Of a DNA stretch of 64,000 nt, positions 44,281-52,716 are shown piece by piece. Location: positions 20,541-84,540 of the forward strand of contig CAJUSZ010000008.1 in assembly GCA_910589425.1 (NCBI GenBank), in the 5' to 3' direction. Each line of letters starts with the position of its first letter. Position 1 is the first letter of the stretch. The translations under genes were made by a program, and so were the position numbers. Source of the stretch: an uncultured Muribaculaceae bacterium. Lineage in GTDB: Bacteria > Bacteroidota > Bacteroidia > Bacteroidales > Muribaculaceae. The notes beneath the pieces were generated by a model. That model searched no databases, was not told the origin of the DNA, and was given only the letters and a program-made list of their open reading frames with translations.

Positions 44281-45330
44281 ATGAAAACTACATTCCTTAG
44301 TAAGTTAGCTGTGGCAGCTTCTGTGTCTGCCGCAGCCATCGCGTCAGCTCCCGGTGCGGATGCGTGTACCCGCGTGGTGTATTCCGGGCTTGACTCGCTC
44401 TATGTGATAGGGCGTTCGCTCGACTGGAAGACCCCGATCCCGACGAATCTGTATGTCTATCCGCGTGGCGTCGAGAAACAAAGTTCCGACAAGCCGGGGG
44501 CGATCAGGTGGACTTCGCGTTACGGCGCTGTCTATGCAGTAGGTTATGATGGCGGTATAACCGAGGGTATGAACGAGAAAGGACTGTGCATCAACGGTCT
44601 TTTCTGCAAAGGTACGGTCTATTCAAATCCGGCCAACGATGGCAAGCCGCCCATGTCGATGGCTATGTTCGTCGGATGGCTTCTCGACATGAATGCCACC
44701 ACCGATGAGGTGGTCGCCGTCTTGCGCAGGCATGATTTCAATATCGGAGGAGCCACATTCGACGGAGGCACCGTCTCGGCGCTCCATTGGGGTATCACCG
44801 ATGCATCCGGGAAGTCGGCGCTTCTTGAGTTTGACAACGGTGAGATCAGGATCTACGAGGGGGACATAAGCGCGATGACCAATGATCCGCAATGGCCTGC
44901 CATGAGCGCCATAATAGCTTACTGGGACAAGATCGGAGGCAAGAACATGCTTCCCGGCACGGTCAGCAGCCCGGACCGCTGTGTGCGTGCCCACTACTTT
45001 ATCAATCATGTTGAGAAAACGCCCGACGGGCCTCTTGGAGTCTCGATCACACGCAGTGTGATGGCCGGTAGTTCAGTTCCTTACACATATATGATCGAGG
45101 GCGAGCCTAATCTCTCCTCCACACAATGGAGATCTTATGCCGATCTCAGAGACCGCCGCTACTATTTCGATATTGTAACCAATCCCGGGATATTCTATGT
45201 GGATCTGACCAAGGTCGATCTGAGGGAGGGCAAGCCGATATGGAAGCTTGACACGTCGAAAAGCGACGGTTATGTGGGCGATTGCACCCACAGGTTGGTG
45301 CGCACCGCCGGGTTCAGTCCGATGTACTGA
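44281..45330 (+). CDS. Choloylglycine hydrolase family amidase (bile salt hydrolase / penicillin V acylase type)
   Basis: N-terminal-nucleophile hydrolase that cuts linear amide bonds. After a signal peptide (residues 1-28, APGADA) the mature chain starts at Cys29, the catalytic nucleophile. Arg and Asp of the pocket follow in GRSLDW, the oxyanion Asn in AMTNDPQWP, and the conserved Arg in SSPDRCVRAHYF. 349 residues is usual for Bacteroides-type enzymes. The overall pattern (MNEKGL, WGITDASGKSALLE) resembles known Bacteroides bile salt hydrolases, but substrate choice between bile salts and penicillin V or acyl-homoserine lactones cannot be read. Confidence 0.88.
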   Translation: MKTTFLSKLAVAASVSAAAIASAPGADACTRVVYSGLDSLYVIGRSLDWKTPIPTNLYVYPRGVEKQSSDKPGAIRWTSRYGAVYAVGYDGGITEGMNEKGLCINGLFCKGTVYSNPANDGKPPMSMAMFVGWLLDMNATTDEVVAVLRRHDFNIGGATFDGGTVSALHWGITDASGKSALLEFDNGEIRIYEGDISAMTNDPQWPAMSAIIAYWDKIGGKNMLPGTVSSPDRCVRAHYFINHVEKTPDGPLGVSITRSVMAGSSVPYTYMIEGEPNLSSTQWRSYADLRDRRYYFDIVTNPGIFYVDLTKVDLREGKPIWKLDTSKSDGYVGDCTHRLVRTAGFSPMY

Positions 45331-45366
45331 CCGATTATGCCAATTGAGACTATAGTCCGCATTGCC

Positions 45367-46179
45367 TTATTCAGGCTCTGCGGATTTTTTTTCTGGTGCT
45401 GCAAGAGGGATGGTGTAGATCGCGGAGAAAGTGAATGCCACCGGCGCGTTGGTCCCATATCCGGGTATGAACCAGGGCCAGGAGTTTGATCCCGGCGATG
45501 TGTGCATTTTAAAATGGAACCGCCCGGTCCATCCGAGCGAGAAGTTGCCCGCTATCCTGACTCTGACACCCGCCAGAACCTCGCCGTAGAAAGCGGATGC
45601 GCGCTGTCCTGTTATCGAGAAATTCTGGGACTGATCCCAGTAGGAGGAGTTGATGGTAATGTCCCGTATGTCGTATGAAAAGCTTGAAAATCCGGCGCGT
45701 AGCCCGAGAAAAACCTGATAGTCGGGGTTGGACTTGTAGAGAAAATTATAGTCAAGCCCTATCTTGGCATAGAACGAAGGTTTGCTTTTATAGGTGAAAT
45801 TCCCCGTCTCGGGTTTGCTGTCGGCAAATCCGACTCCGGCCTCGACCGTAGGGAAGAACCAGTTGTGGAGCGACAGATTGGCCCATGCGTCGAAACTTGC
45901 ATGTTTCTGTCCTGCTATGAGCATCACCGCATCGAAAAAGTTGACTCCGACGCTAACCGAATTGAGAAGGGGGAAAACCGGTCCTGAATTTGGCTTCGCC
46001 ACTGTGTCTTCGTCGAGCAGGAACTCCACCGGTTCCTTAAGCGGGTTGCCGTGTTTGTCGTAATAATGCAGACGTGGCTTCTCCGGTTTCCGGTCATCGG
46101 TCTCGACAGGAGTTACTTTCCGTTGCGCAGCGGCTGCGAGCGGAATCAATGCGGCGAATATCAGTAGCAGGCGTCTCAT
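45367..46179 (-). CDS. DUF6048-type outer-membrane protein
   Basis: 270 residues with a signal peptide (LLLIFAALIPLAAAA|Q). A Lys/Pro-rich linker carries RLHYYDKHGNPLKEPVEFLL. A small barrel-like region follows (VSVGVNFFDAVMLIAG, FYAKIGLDYNFLY, YQVFLGLRAGFSS, FSLGWTGRFHFKM). This is the pattern of the Bacteroidales family DUF6048, which is regularly found beside DUF6452 lipoproteins as here. No function is established. It starts 8 bases after the neighbour's stop, so the pair is an operon and may form one complex. Confidence 0.75.
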   Translation of the reverse strand: MRRLLLIFAALIPLAAAAQRKVTPVETDDRKPEKPRLHYYDKHGNPLKEPVEFLLDEDTVAKPNSGPVFPLLNSVSVGVNFFDAVMLIAGQKHASFDAWANLSLHNWFFPTVEAGVGFADSKPETGNFTYKSKPSFYAKIGLDYNFLYKSNPDYQVFLGLRAGFSSFSYDIRDITINSSYWDQSQNFSITGQRASAFYGEVLAGVRVRIAGNFSLGWTGRFHFKMHTSPGSNSWPWFIPGYGTNAPVAFTFSAIYTIPLAAPEKKSAEPE

Positions 46180-46186
46180 TGTCGGT

Positions 46187-46708
46187 TCAGTGTATGAGTG
46201 CGTTTGAGGATTCGTCGATGCGGAAATACATCAGTATGTTGACTTTGTTCTCGTTAGTGATCTTCCGTCCCGGACAGCTTACCGAGTCCAGGAAATGGTT
46301 TGTGTGTTCGATGCGGATGTCGTCGTAATAGTAGACCGCTCCGCATGCCGAACTGACAAACTGCGGGTCTATCGTGTATCTGAAAGTAACGGTGTCGCGG
46401 ATTCCGATTTCAGATATGGCCTGTTGCAGATACTGGATCACGTATGTGGTTTCCCCTGTGTCTATCCGGAAAGGGAGGTGGCATTGTCCGACGGAGGCAG
46501 CCGAGTCGACGAGGATGCTGTCGCCCGGGGCGCCTATGCCGTAGATCGAGATCGAATCGAGACTGACAGGCTGCGGTTCGGGCAGGGAAGAATAGAACTC
46601 TGCCAGAGGGAGCGAATTCTTGTTGTCATCGCATTCGTCGGAGGCGCAGGAACTGAGAGTCAGGACAAATGCCGGAAGAAAGATCAGGGTCAGTAGGGTC
46701 CGTGCCAT
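46187..46708 (-). CDS. DUF6452-type lipoprotein
   Basis: The start is ATG 46708, sharing one base with the stop of the upstream glycosyltransferase (TGATG). Type II signal ends TLSSC (Cys about 20). The mature about 150 residues are beta-rich (VSLDSISIYGIGAPGDSI, TVFRYTIDPQF-like strands, KVNILMYFRID) with a CGAVYYYDDI segment seen in DUF6452. Likely an outer-membrane lipoprotein partner of the DUF6048 protein; function unknown. Confidence 0.75.
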   Translation of the reverse strand: MARTLLTLIFLPAFVLTLSSCASDECDDNKNSLPLAEFYSSLPEPQPVSLDSISIYGIGAPGDSILVDSAASVGQCHLPFRIDTGETTYVIQYLQQAISEIGIRDTVTFRYTIDPQFVSSACGAVYYYDDIRIEHTNHFLDSVSCPGRKITNENKVNILMYFRIDESSNALIH

Positions 46709-47658
46709 CAGAATTCTTCGGCTATCAGATAATTGTTGCGTTCGGGGCTGTTGCGGGTGATCAGTTCGCCGATGAATCCGGTCAGGAAAAATTGCAGCCC
46801 CATGATCATGCATGCTAGAGAGAGGTAGAAATAGACCGACTTGGTGGCGTAGAAATGATATGTCTCGGAGCAGATGCTCACACATTTCAGTGTCAGCACT
46901 ATGATGACTGCCAGAAACCCGACTATGAACATAAGCGAGCCGAGCAGCCCGAAAAGATGCATCGGCTTGATGCCGAATTTAGTCTGGAACCATAACGTCC
47001 CCAGATCGAGATAGCCGTTGATGAACCGGTCCAGGCCGAATTTTGTCGATCCGTATTTGCGGGCCTGGTGATGCACCACTTTCTCTCCGATCCGCGTGTA
47101 GCCCGCGTTTTTAGCAAGATAGGGGATGTAACGGTGCATATCGCCGTAGACCTCTATATGTTTCACCACTTCATTCCGGTAGGCTTTCAGGCCGCAGTTG
47201 AAGTCGTGTAGATTGCGGATTCCGCTCACTTTGCGTGCCGTGGCGTTGAAAAGCTTGGTCGGTATGGTCTTCGACAGGGGATCGTAGCGCTTCTTTTTCC
47301 ATCCCGACACAAGGTCGTAGCCTTCCGACGTTATCATGCGGTACAGCTCTGGAATCTCGTCAGGGCTGTCTTGCAGATCCGCGTCCATTGTGATCACCAC
47401 ATCTCCCTGAGCCTTTCGGAATCCGGTGTTCAGAGCCGGCGACTTGCCATAATTGCGGGAGAAAGAGACTCCGTGGATGGCAGGATCGTTTTTTGAGAGA
47501 TTCTGGATCACTTCCCAGGAGTTGTCGGTCGATCCATCGTTGATGAACAGGATCTCGTAGGAGAAATTGTTCTGAGTCATCACGCGCTGGATCCATTGGG
47601 TCAGTTCCGGGAGCGATTCGGCTTCATTGAAGAGCGGGATTACAATTGAGATGTCCAT
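46708..47658 (-). CDS. Family 2 glycosyltransferase with two C-terminal membrane helices (polyprenyl-phosphate type)
   Basis: GT2 enzyme similar to polyprenyl-phosphate sugar transferases (ArnC/GtrB-like). N-terminal DISIVIPLFNEAESLPEL, FINDGSTDNSWEVIQ, MDADLQDSPDEIPEL and SGWKKKRYDP are diagnostic. FNATARKVSGIRNLHDFNCGLKAYR defines the acceptor loop. Two hydrophobic helices (about 232-256 and 267-290) anchor it in the inner membrane. It would load a sugar on undecaprenyl phosphate for envelope glycans. It lies between a DUF4199 gene and the DUF6452 gene, a common Bacteroidales order. Confidence 0.9.
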   Translation of the reverse strand: MDISIVIPLFNEAESLPELTQWIQRVMTQNNFSYEILFINDGSTDNSWEVIQNLSKNDPAIHGVSFSRNYGKSPALNTGFRKAQGDVVITMDADLQDSPDEIPELYRMITSEGYDLVSGWKKKRYDPLSKTIPTKLFNATARKVSGIRNLHDFNCGLKAYRNEVVKHIEVYGDMHRYIPYLAKNAGYTRIGEKVVHHQARKYGSTKFGLDRFINGYLDLGTLWFQTKFGIKPMHLFGLLGSLMFIVGFLAVIIVLTLKCVSICSETYHFYATKSVYFYLSLACMIMGLQFFLTGFIGELITRNSPERNNYLIAEEF

Positions 47659-47702
47659 ATTGCTGTGTGGTGGTGTTTTTTCTTGTCGGAGAAGGGTGGT
47701 GT

Positions 47703-48290
47703 TTAATTTTGAGGAGAAGCGTCAGATGGTTTTGTCCCCTTTTTTGACAGACTGCGGAAACGGGCTGCGACAGCGGCCATAACTGATCCTCCGAAAGCGG
47801 CGAGCCAGCTCATTGCCGCTACAAGTTCCATCGGGGATGGAAGCAGTCTGCGGTCGATGGCGGTCCTTATTATCTCGGCTTGCCTTGAAAGGTCGGCCGA
47901 ACCGGATTCGGAGGAAATGGTCTGTAGCGATTCGGCGGCGTTTCTGAAATAAGTCGCCACAAAAGCGGGATCGATGAAAATGAGATAAAGTGCGGATAGC
48001 AGCGCGCATATCAGCGTGGCGAAAATCGAGGTGTATATTCCGAAAAGCCACAAGGGGAAAAATCCCGAAAGATCCGGTCTTGACGCCGCGAGCTTACGCA
48101 TAAGCCACGCCAGCACGAACGGAATGGATATCGCCGTCGGTAGGGTCAGGATCCCGATCTCGGGGAATCGGTTGATCAGAAGGATCGAAGCGGCGAATAT
48201 GCAATAGACGGCGGCGAGTATAGGCCCGGCGTCGGCTGCATATCTGTAGACACTTCTCGAGCTGTCTGCTGAAAACGAGATTATATCCAA
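47703..48290 (-). CDS. DUF4199-type membrane protein
   Basis: 195 residues with four hydrophobic segments (about 20-38, 44-65, 80-105 and 155-175). They are separated by a periplasmic-type loop with DPAFVATYFRNAAESLQTIS. Length, helix spacing and position just before a GT2 gene fit the DUF4199 family. Function unknown. It overlaps no gene; bioB ends 13 bases upstream of its start, so they are co-transcribed. Confidence 0.7.
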   Translation of the reverse strand: MDIISFSADSSRSVYRYAADAGPILAAVYCIFAASILLINRFPEIGILTLPTAISIPFVLAWLMRKLAASRPDLSGFFPLWLFGIYTSIFATLICALLSALYLIFIDPAFVATYFRNAAESLQTISSESGSADLSRQAEIIRTAIDRRLLPSPMELVAAMSWLAAFGGSVMAAVAARFRSLSKKGTKPSDASPQN

Positions 48291-48303
48291 GTCTGCTGGG
48301 GTG

Positions 48304-49317
48304 TTAGGGATTGTCGGACTTGAATTCCATTCCCGCTTCCTCGAAAAGGCGTTTGTCGTCGGCTATGCGGTTGCTGACGGTGGTCAGCATGTCTCCCATC
48401 AACGCTCCGTTGACGCCGCCGCGGAGCATACGGAGCATTGCTTCGTGGGATAGCCGCAGCCGTCCTCCCGCGAACCGGATTGCCTGGGTCGGCAGGATGA
48501 AACGGAATATGGCTCCGGTGCGTATTATCTCGTCTTCGGAAATAAGCGGAGTGTCGGCCAGCGGAGTGCCGGGGATCGGATTCAGGATGTTGAGAGGCAC
48601 CGACACCACATCGAGTTCTGCAAGTTCGTAGGCGAAATCGATACGTTGTTCCATCGTTTCCCCCATTCCGATAATCCCGCCCGAGCATACTTCGAGTCCG
48701 GCCTGACGCGCAGCCTTGATCGTGGCGCGTTTGTCGGCTGGAGAATGTGTGGAGCAGAGTTGCGGGAAAAATGCCGATGAAGTCTCCATGTTGCAATGAT
48801 ACCGACTCACCCCGGCTTCGGCAAGCATCTCCATCTCTTCCTGCCCGATCAGCCCCATGGAGGCGCATAGTTCAAGGCCGGTTTTGTCGGCAAGACTGCG
48901 GAACATGTCGCAGAACCGGCTGATGTCTTTGCGTGCCACGGATTTGCCGGATGTTACCAGCGACAGCCGTTTGATCCCGGCCTTTTCATTGGCTTCGGCA
49001 GCCCGCATCAGTTCCTCTTTGTCGACAAAATCATAGACCTCGCATCCGGTGTGGTGTCTCGAAGCCTGTGCGCACCATTTGCAATCCTCGGAGCATAGGC
49101 CGGAGCGGGCGTTGACGATCGAGCAGGAATCAAGTTCGTTTCCTGCGAAGTGTCGCCGGATTCTGTCGGCGGCGTCGCAAAGTTGGTCAAGATCGGGAAA
49201 TCCGGCGAGAAAAGAGGCGTCGGCGCGGTCGGGCGTCTGGCCGCTTATCACGCTGTCTGCGATCCTGTTCAGACGTAGTATATCCTGTTCGGAAGCGGGG
49301 TTATGATGATTGCACAT
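48304..49317 (-). CDS. bioB: Biotin synthase
   Basis: Radical SAM enzyme that inserts sulfur into dethiobiotin. The [4Fe-4S] motif CxxxCxxC is Cys75-Cys79-Cys82 (GLCSEDCKWCAQ). Other family blocks are CASMGLIGQEEMEMLAEAGV, YHCNMETSSAFF, CSGGIIGMGETMEQRIDFAY and GGVNGALMGDMLTT. 337 residues is usual. No other biotin genes are in the window. The enzyme depends on Fe-S assembly such as the suf genes at 53-57 kb. It starts the bioB-DUF4199-GT2-DUF6452-DUF6048 run. Confidence 0.95.
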   Translation of the reverse strand: MCNHHNPASEQDILRLNRIADSVISGQTPDRADASFLAGFPDLDQLCDAADRIRRHFAGNELDSCSIVNARSGLCSEDCKWCAQASRHHTGCEVYDFVDKEELMRAAEANEKAGIKRLSLVTSGKSVARKDISRFCDMFRSLADKTGLELCASMGLIGQEEMEMLAEAGVSRYHCNMETSSAFFPQLCSTHSPADKRATIKAARQAGLEVCSGGIIGMGETMEQRIDFAYELAELDVVSVPLNILNPIPGTPLADTPLISEDEIIRTGAIFRFILPTQAIRFAGGRLRLSHEAMLRMLRGGVNGALMGDMLTTVSNRIADDKRLFEEAGMEFKSDNP

Positions 49318-49343
49318 GCAGGAGACGGTTTTATAGGTAAAGA

Positions 49344-49377
49344 CTCAGGGCTTATGGCGGAAGCCATAAGCCCTGAG
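49344..49377 (-). terminator. Hairpin between tRNA-His and bioB
   Basis: A 15-bp perfect stem (49344-49358 with 49363-49377) with a GGAA (TTCC on the other strand) loop. It probably ends tRNA-His transcription, although the T run is weak. Confidence 0.6.
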
Positions 49378-49393
49378 CATTGAAAATCCGGAG

Positions 49394-49467
49394 GGTGAAA
49401 GATGGGTCTCGAACCCACGACCTACGGAACCACAATCCGTCGCTCTAACCAACTGAGCTACATTCAC
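49394..49467 (-). tRNA. tRNA-His (anticodon GTG)
   Basis: Reverse-strand cloverleaf with anticodon stem ACGGA/TCCGT around loop TTGTGGT, D arm AGCTCAGTTGGTTAGAGC and T arm GGGTTCGAGACCC. The acceptor GTGAATG pairs with CTTTCAC with one T-T mismatch. A G at 49468 (reverse strand) faces the discriminator C, the usual G-1 of tRNA-His. Confidence 0.95.
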
Positions 49468-49535
49468 CATTTTGCCTTTCTCCGACCTACCTCCACTAAA
49501 GGCTTCGCAAGGAAGTCTGCCTCGGAAAAGCGATG

Positions 49536-49567
49536 CAAAGTTACGACGAAAATCTGATACCACCAAA
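49536..49567 (-). promoter_or_regulatory. Promoter of tRNA-His
   Basis: On the reverse strand TTTG (49564-49567), 20 bases, TAACTTTG (49536-49543), an exact consensus. Confidence 0.75.
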
Positions 49568-49692
49568 TTTTCTCTCAAAAAAATGAAAAATGAAACGAAA
49601 ATCTCTGTGCTGCTGTTTTCTAAAACATTCTAAAAACATTTATTCAAATGTTAATTGCGAGTTAATCCCAAATACTTCTAAAATAATTTCAC

Positions 49693-49700
49693 TAATTTTG
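49693..49700 (+). promoter_or_regulatory. -7 element before the CotH leader RNA
   Basis: TAATTTTG is an exact TAnnTTTG. No TTTG lies at the usual distance upstream. Predicted transcription start is near 49707. Confidence 0.5.
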
Positions 49701-49706
49701 CAGTCG

Positions 49707-50031
49707 CAGACCGAATTGCAGAAGCCCCGGTCCGGGGTAAAGCGAGGCGGGATGTTGTTTGACATAATAAGAAAGCGTTTATCCGCGCTGATTCTTGACG
49801 TTCAGAAATTCTCGCAAAATTTCAATCAATAGTCAGGGATTAGGCAACGATGGATGCCCGTGGATATGTAATATCACGCATCCGGCATAGTGTCTTGTGA
49901 AAGACACAGCCGGGTGGTACTGTTGCATATACAAGCGTGGGCTTCTGCGTTGCCGTCCGACTATTGATGGGCAATGCGAGAAGCCTCTGAACGTAGGACG
50001 GTAACAGGTACAGATTCCTACGCTTTTCTCG
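49707..50031 (+). ncRNA. Structured leader RNA (or separate RNA) upstream of the CotH gene
   Basis: About 325 nt with no coding frame and unusually dense complementarity. Helices: 49825-49834 with 49959-49968 (10 bp); 49843-49849 with 49948-49954 (7 bp); 49852-49857 with 49878-49883; 49882-49886 with 49909-49913, stacked on 49890-49896 with 49901-49907 and closed by a GTGA loop; 49940-49954 with 49970-49985 (15 bp, one bulge); 49992-49998 with 50016-50022, followed by CTTTTCTCG. The 15-bp helix competes with the 7-bp one, and its loop holds the partner of the 10-bp helix. It is therefore either a pseudoknot or a two-state switch. The family is not recognised. Confidence 0.6.
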
Positions 50032-50079
50032 TATAAAAATTTAATGCCGACGAGGGGAAGACCGAGGCCTATTGCTATC

Positions 50080-52470
50080 ATGAAGTTTATTCCCTCCTTA
50101 CTGTTGGGTGGAACTGCTTTGCTCGCACCGGTTGCCGCGAGTTCGCAAGTAATTATCAATGAGCTGATGCAGAGCAATATTGACTGCATTATGGATGACT
50201 TGAATGAATTTCCGGATTCATGGGTGGAGCTTTATAATGCCGGTGCATCGAGTGTCGATCTGTCGGGCTATCGGCTTGGTATCAAGGCTGATGTCAAAGA
50301 TGCTTATGTGTTGCCTCCGCGCAGGCTTGCTCCCGGAGAGTATATTGTCATATATTGCGACAAAGAGGGGACGGATATCCACACTCCGTTCCGTCTGGAT
50401 TCCGGTAAGGGTGCGGCGGTGTATCTGTTCAAGGGTACGGCTGTAGCCGATAAGGTTGAAGGTCTCAAAAAGCAGCCGGCGCCCAATATCGCTTACGGAC
50501 GTGTGACAGACGGCGCGGCCGATTGGGGCTATCAGTCAACGCCGACGCCGGGGAAAGCGAATTGCGGAAAGGTGTGTAAGGAGATGCTTGGCGAACCGGT
50601 GTTCTCACAGCCCGGCAGGGTAGGGGGCGGAAGTTTCAGCCTGTCGCTCTCGCTTCCCGCAGATGCTCCCGCCGGGACTCAGATACGTTACACTACCGAT
50701 GGCACGGAGCCGGTGTCGACCTCGACACCCTATACTTCGCCGATATCGGTGTCAAAGACGACAAACATACGGGCCAAACTGTTCTGTGAAGGTTACCTGT
50801 CGCCGCGTTCTACAACGCAGAGTTATATTTTTCTCGGCCGGGAGATGACTATGCCCGTGGTGTCGATGGTTACTGCCGGCAAATATTTCTACGATAAGAG
50901 TGTGGGCATATATCATAGCGAAAACAACGGAGATTCTGCCCGCAATGACTGGCGTCGTCCGGTGAATGTGGAGATATTCTGGAAACAGGGCGAGGAGAGT
51001 GTCATAAATCAATTGTGCGAGACGCGGGTCAAAGGTGGCGGTTCACGCTGGTTGGATCTGAAATCGCTTGTGCTGTATGCCAACAAGCGATTCGGCACGA
51101 AACGATTCGAGTATGAGTTCTTTCCCGAGGATGCCGCCGGGCTGACCGACTGGAAGTCAATCGAATTGCGCAATGCGGGTAATGATTTTCACTATCTGTA
51201 TTTCAGGGATGCGCTCATACAGCGCAATATGGGACGTAATGCCGACCTCGACTGGCAACCCTACCAGCCGGCAATATTCATGCTCAACGGTGAGTATAAA
51301 GGCATTCTCAACATACGCTCACGCACGAATGAGGATTATATCTATACTTTCTATGATGGAGAGGAAGATATAGACCTGATTGAGAGCTGGTGGGAGCTGA
51401 AGGAAGGCACGTGGGATAACTATAACGCTTTCAAGGAATTCTATTCAGGAACCGGACAGTCGTATGCCGAGTTTGAGAAGTGGATGGATACCGGCGAGTT
51501 TGCCAATCTTATGATCATGGAGCTTTATCACAACAATCTTGATTTTCCGGGCAATAATATCGTGATGTGGCGTCCGCGCACCGAAGGTGGGCGCTGGCGC
51601 TGGATTGCCAAGGATACGGACTGCGGACTCGGACTGTATGGTCTGTCGGCGCAGTATAAGATATTTAACTGGCTGCATGACAATGATTATGACAAGGATA
51701 ATGCCTGGGCTAATAGACCTGAGCATACACTGCTTTTCCGCAGCCTGATGTCTACGCCGGAGTTTCGTGATATGTTTATTGACCGGTGTGCTGTGTATAT
51801 GGGTGATTTTCTCAACGGCCGGGTTATTGGAAATGAGATCGATGTGATGTCGTCGGCCATTAAGTCGGAGTTAAACCATCATAGGAATCTTTTCAATCAA
51901 GAGTTTCCGGATTATGATGCCGAGGTGAACAATGCCAAGGCGTGGGCTAATGACCGCACGGAGTTCTTCTACCGGCATATAGCCGATTACTATGAGCTTG
52001 GTGCGCCTCAGCCGGTCGCCATAGATGCCAATCGTGCGGATGATGTGGAACTGACGGTCAACGGAGTGCCGTTGCGCGGGCGTTCGTTTGATGGTAAATG
52101 GTTTCAGGGCCGTACGCTTACGGTCGAGGGAAAGGACAATGAGGCCGGTGTGGCGGTCGATGCGTGGCAGGTGTCGGTAAGAAACGGTGATGGGGTTATC
52201 AGTCAGCGGTATTCTGGTCCGAAATTGTCAGTCACGGTGCCGCCGTGCGATTCGGTGTCGATCGAGTCGATTTCCTCCAGAAGTTCCGTCGATGGGATCG
52301 GTAGTGATACATCCGGGGGTATTGACTATTCCGCACCCGCTGATGTCTATGATATGTCGGGGCGGTGCGTGATGAGCGGTGTTGATGCCGCCAAGGCAAC
52401 ATCCGTCCTCCCTGCCGGCATTTATATAATGCGTCAAGGCAGCGTGGCTGTTAAAGTCGTGGTAAGGTAA
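50080..52470 (+). CDS. CotH-family protein with lamin-tail and chitobiase-type domains
   Basis: Start ATG 50080 (MKFIPSLLLGGTALLAPVAA) gives a signal peptide; ATG 50044 adds 12 unlikely residues. Order counted from 50080: lamin-tail domain about 24-135 (IINELMQSN, DSWVELYNAGASSVDLSGYR), a chitobiase C-terminal-like beta domain about 155-225 (IRYTTDGTEPVSTSTPY), then a CotH kinase-like region about 235-600 (MPVVSMVTAGKYF, RVKGGGSRWL, WRWIAKDTDCGLGLYG). A sorting-like tail closes it (DVYDMSGRCV, LPAGIYIMRQG). CotH proteins are atypical protein kinases in spores; the function of secreted Bacteroidota forms is unknown. A MITE begins 12 bases after the stop. Confidence 0.85.
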   Translation: MKFIPSLLLGGTALLAPVAASSQVIINELMQSNIDCIMDDLNEFPDSWVELYNAGASSVDLSGYRLGIKADVKDAYVLPPRRLAPGEYIVIYCDKEGTDIHTPFRLDSGKGAAVYLFKGTAVADKVEGLKKQPAPNIAYGRVTDGAADWGYQSTPTPGKANCGKVCKEMLGEPVFSQPGRVGGGSFSLSLSLPADAPAGTQIRYTTDGTEPVSTSTPYTSPISVSKTTNIRAKLFCEGYLSPRSTTQSYIFLGREMTMPVVSMVTAGKYFYDKSVGIYHSENNGDSARNDWRRPVNVEIFWKQGEESVINQLCETRVKGGGSRWLDLKSLVLYANKRFGTKRFEYEFFPEDAAGLTDWKSIELRNAGNDFHYLYFRDALIQRNMGRNADLDWQPYQPAIFMLNGEYKGILNIRSRTNEDYIYTFYDGEEDIDLIESWWELKEGTWDNYNAFKEFYSGTGQSYAEFEKWMDTGEFANLMIMELYHNNLDFPGNNIVMWRPRTEGGRWRWIAKDTDCGLGLYGLSAQYKIFNWLHDNDYDKDNAWANRPEHTLLFRSLMSTPEFRDMFIDRCAVYMGDFLNGRVIGNEIDVMSSAIKSELNHHRNLFNQEFPDYDAEVNNAKAWANDRTEFFYRHIADYYELGAPQPVAIDANRADDVELTVNGVPLRGRSFDGKWFQGRTLTVEGKDNEAGVAVDAWQVSVRNGDGVISQRYSGPKLSVTVPPCDSVSIESISSRSSVDGIGSDTSGGIDYSAPADVYDMSGRCVMSGVDAAKATSVLPAGIYIMRQGSVAVKVVVR

Positions 52471-52482
52471 GTGAACACATAA

Positions 52483-52559
52483 GAGCTTGTTTAAAAATAA
52501 ATGTGAAAATCCCGGCCGAAAAGCCTGAGGGATATTAACATTTATTTTTAAACAAGCTC
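52483..52559. mobile_element. Short MITE (77 bp), near-perfect palindrome, TAA target duplication
   Basis: Same ends as the 29.5-kb element (GAGCTTGTTTAA start). Inverted repeats span about 31 bp with two mismatches and only about 15 bases lie between them. Direct TAA flanks it at 52480-52482 and 52560-52562. The left 50 bp, including GAAAAGCCTGAGGGA, is shared with the longer copy, so it looks like an internal-deletion derivative. Just after the CotH stop it would fold into a long RNA hairpin. Confidence 0.85.
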
Positions 52560-52637
52560 TAAGAATTGCGCGGGCTGTTTTCGAGGTCTTGCGGAGGCCG
52601 AATTGATTGATCCGGAATGCTATTTGTGGGATCAATG

Positions 52638-52668
52638 TTGCGCGGACGGATAAAATTCAGTAATTTTG
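52638..52668 (+). promoter_or_regulatory. Promoter of the cvpA-suf operon
   Basis: TTG (52638-52640), 20 bases, TAATTTTG (52661-52668). The predicted start near 52675 rules out the upstream alternative start at 52666 and supports ATG 52717 for the first gene. Confidence 0.7.
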
Positions 52669-52716
52669 TGGTCTCCGAGCGCAGGCATTCCCATGCCTGG
52701 GTCCGGGCCGACGGCG

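Noticed and set aside
49707..50031. CotH leader as tmRNA, RNase P RNA or a cobalamin riboswitch
   Set aside because: No tRNA-like end, no RNase P conserved blocks and no B12-box-like segment could be found by eye.
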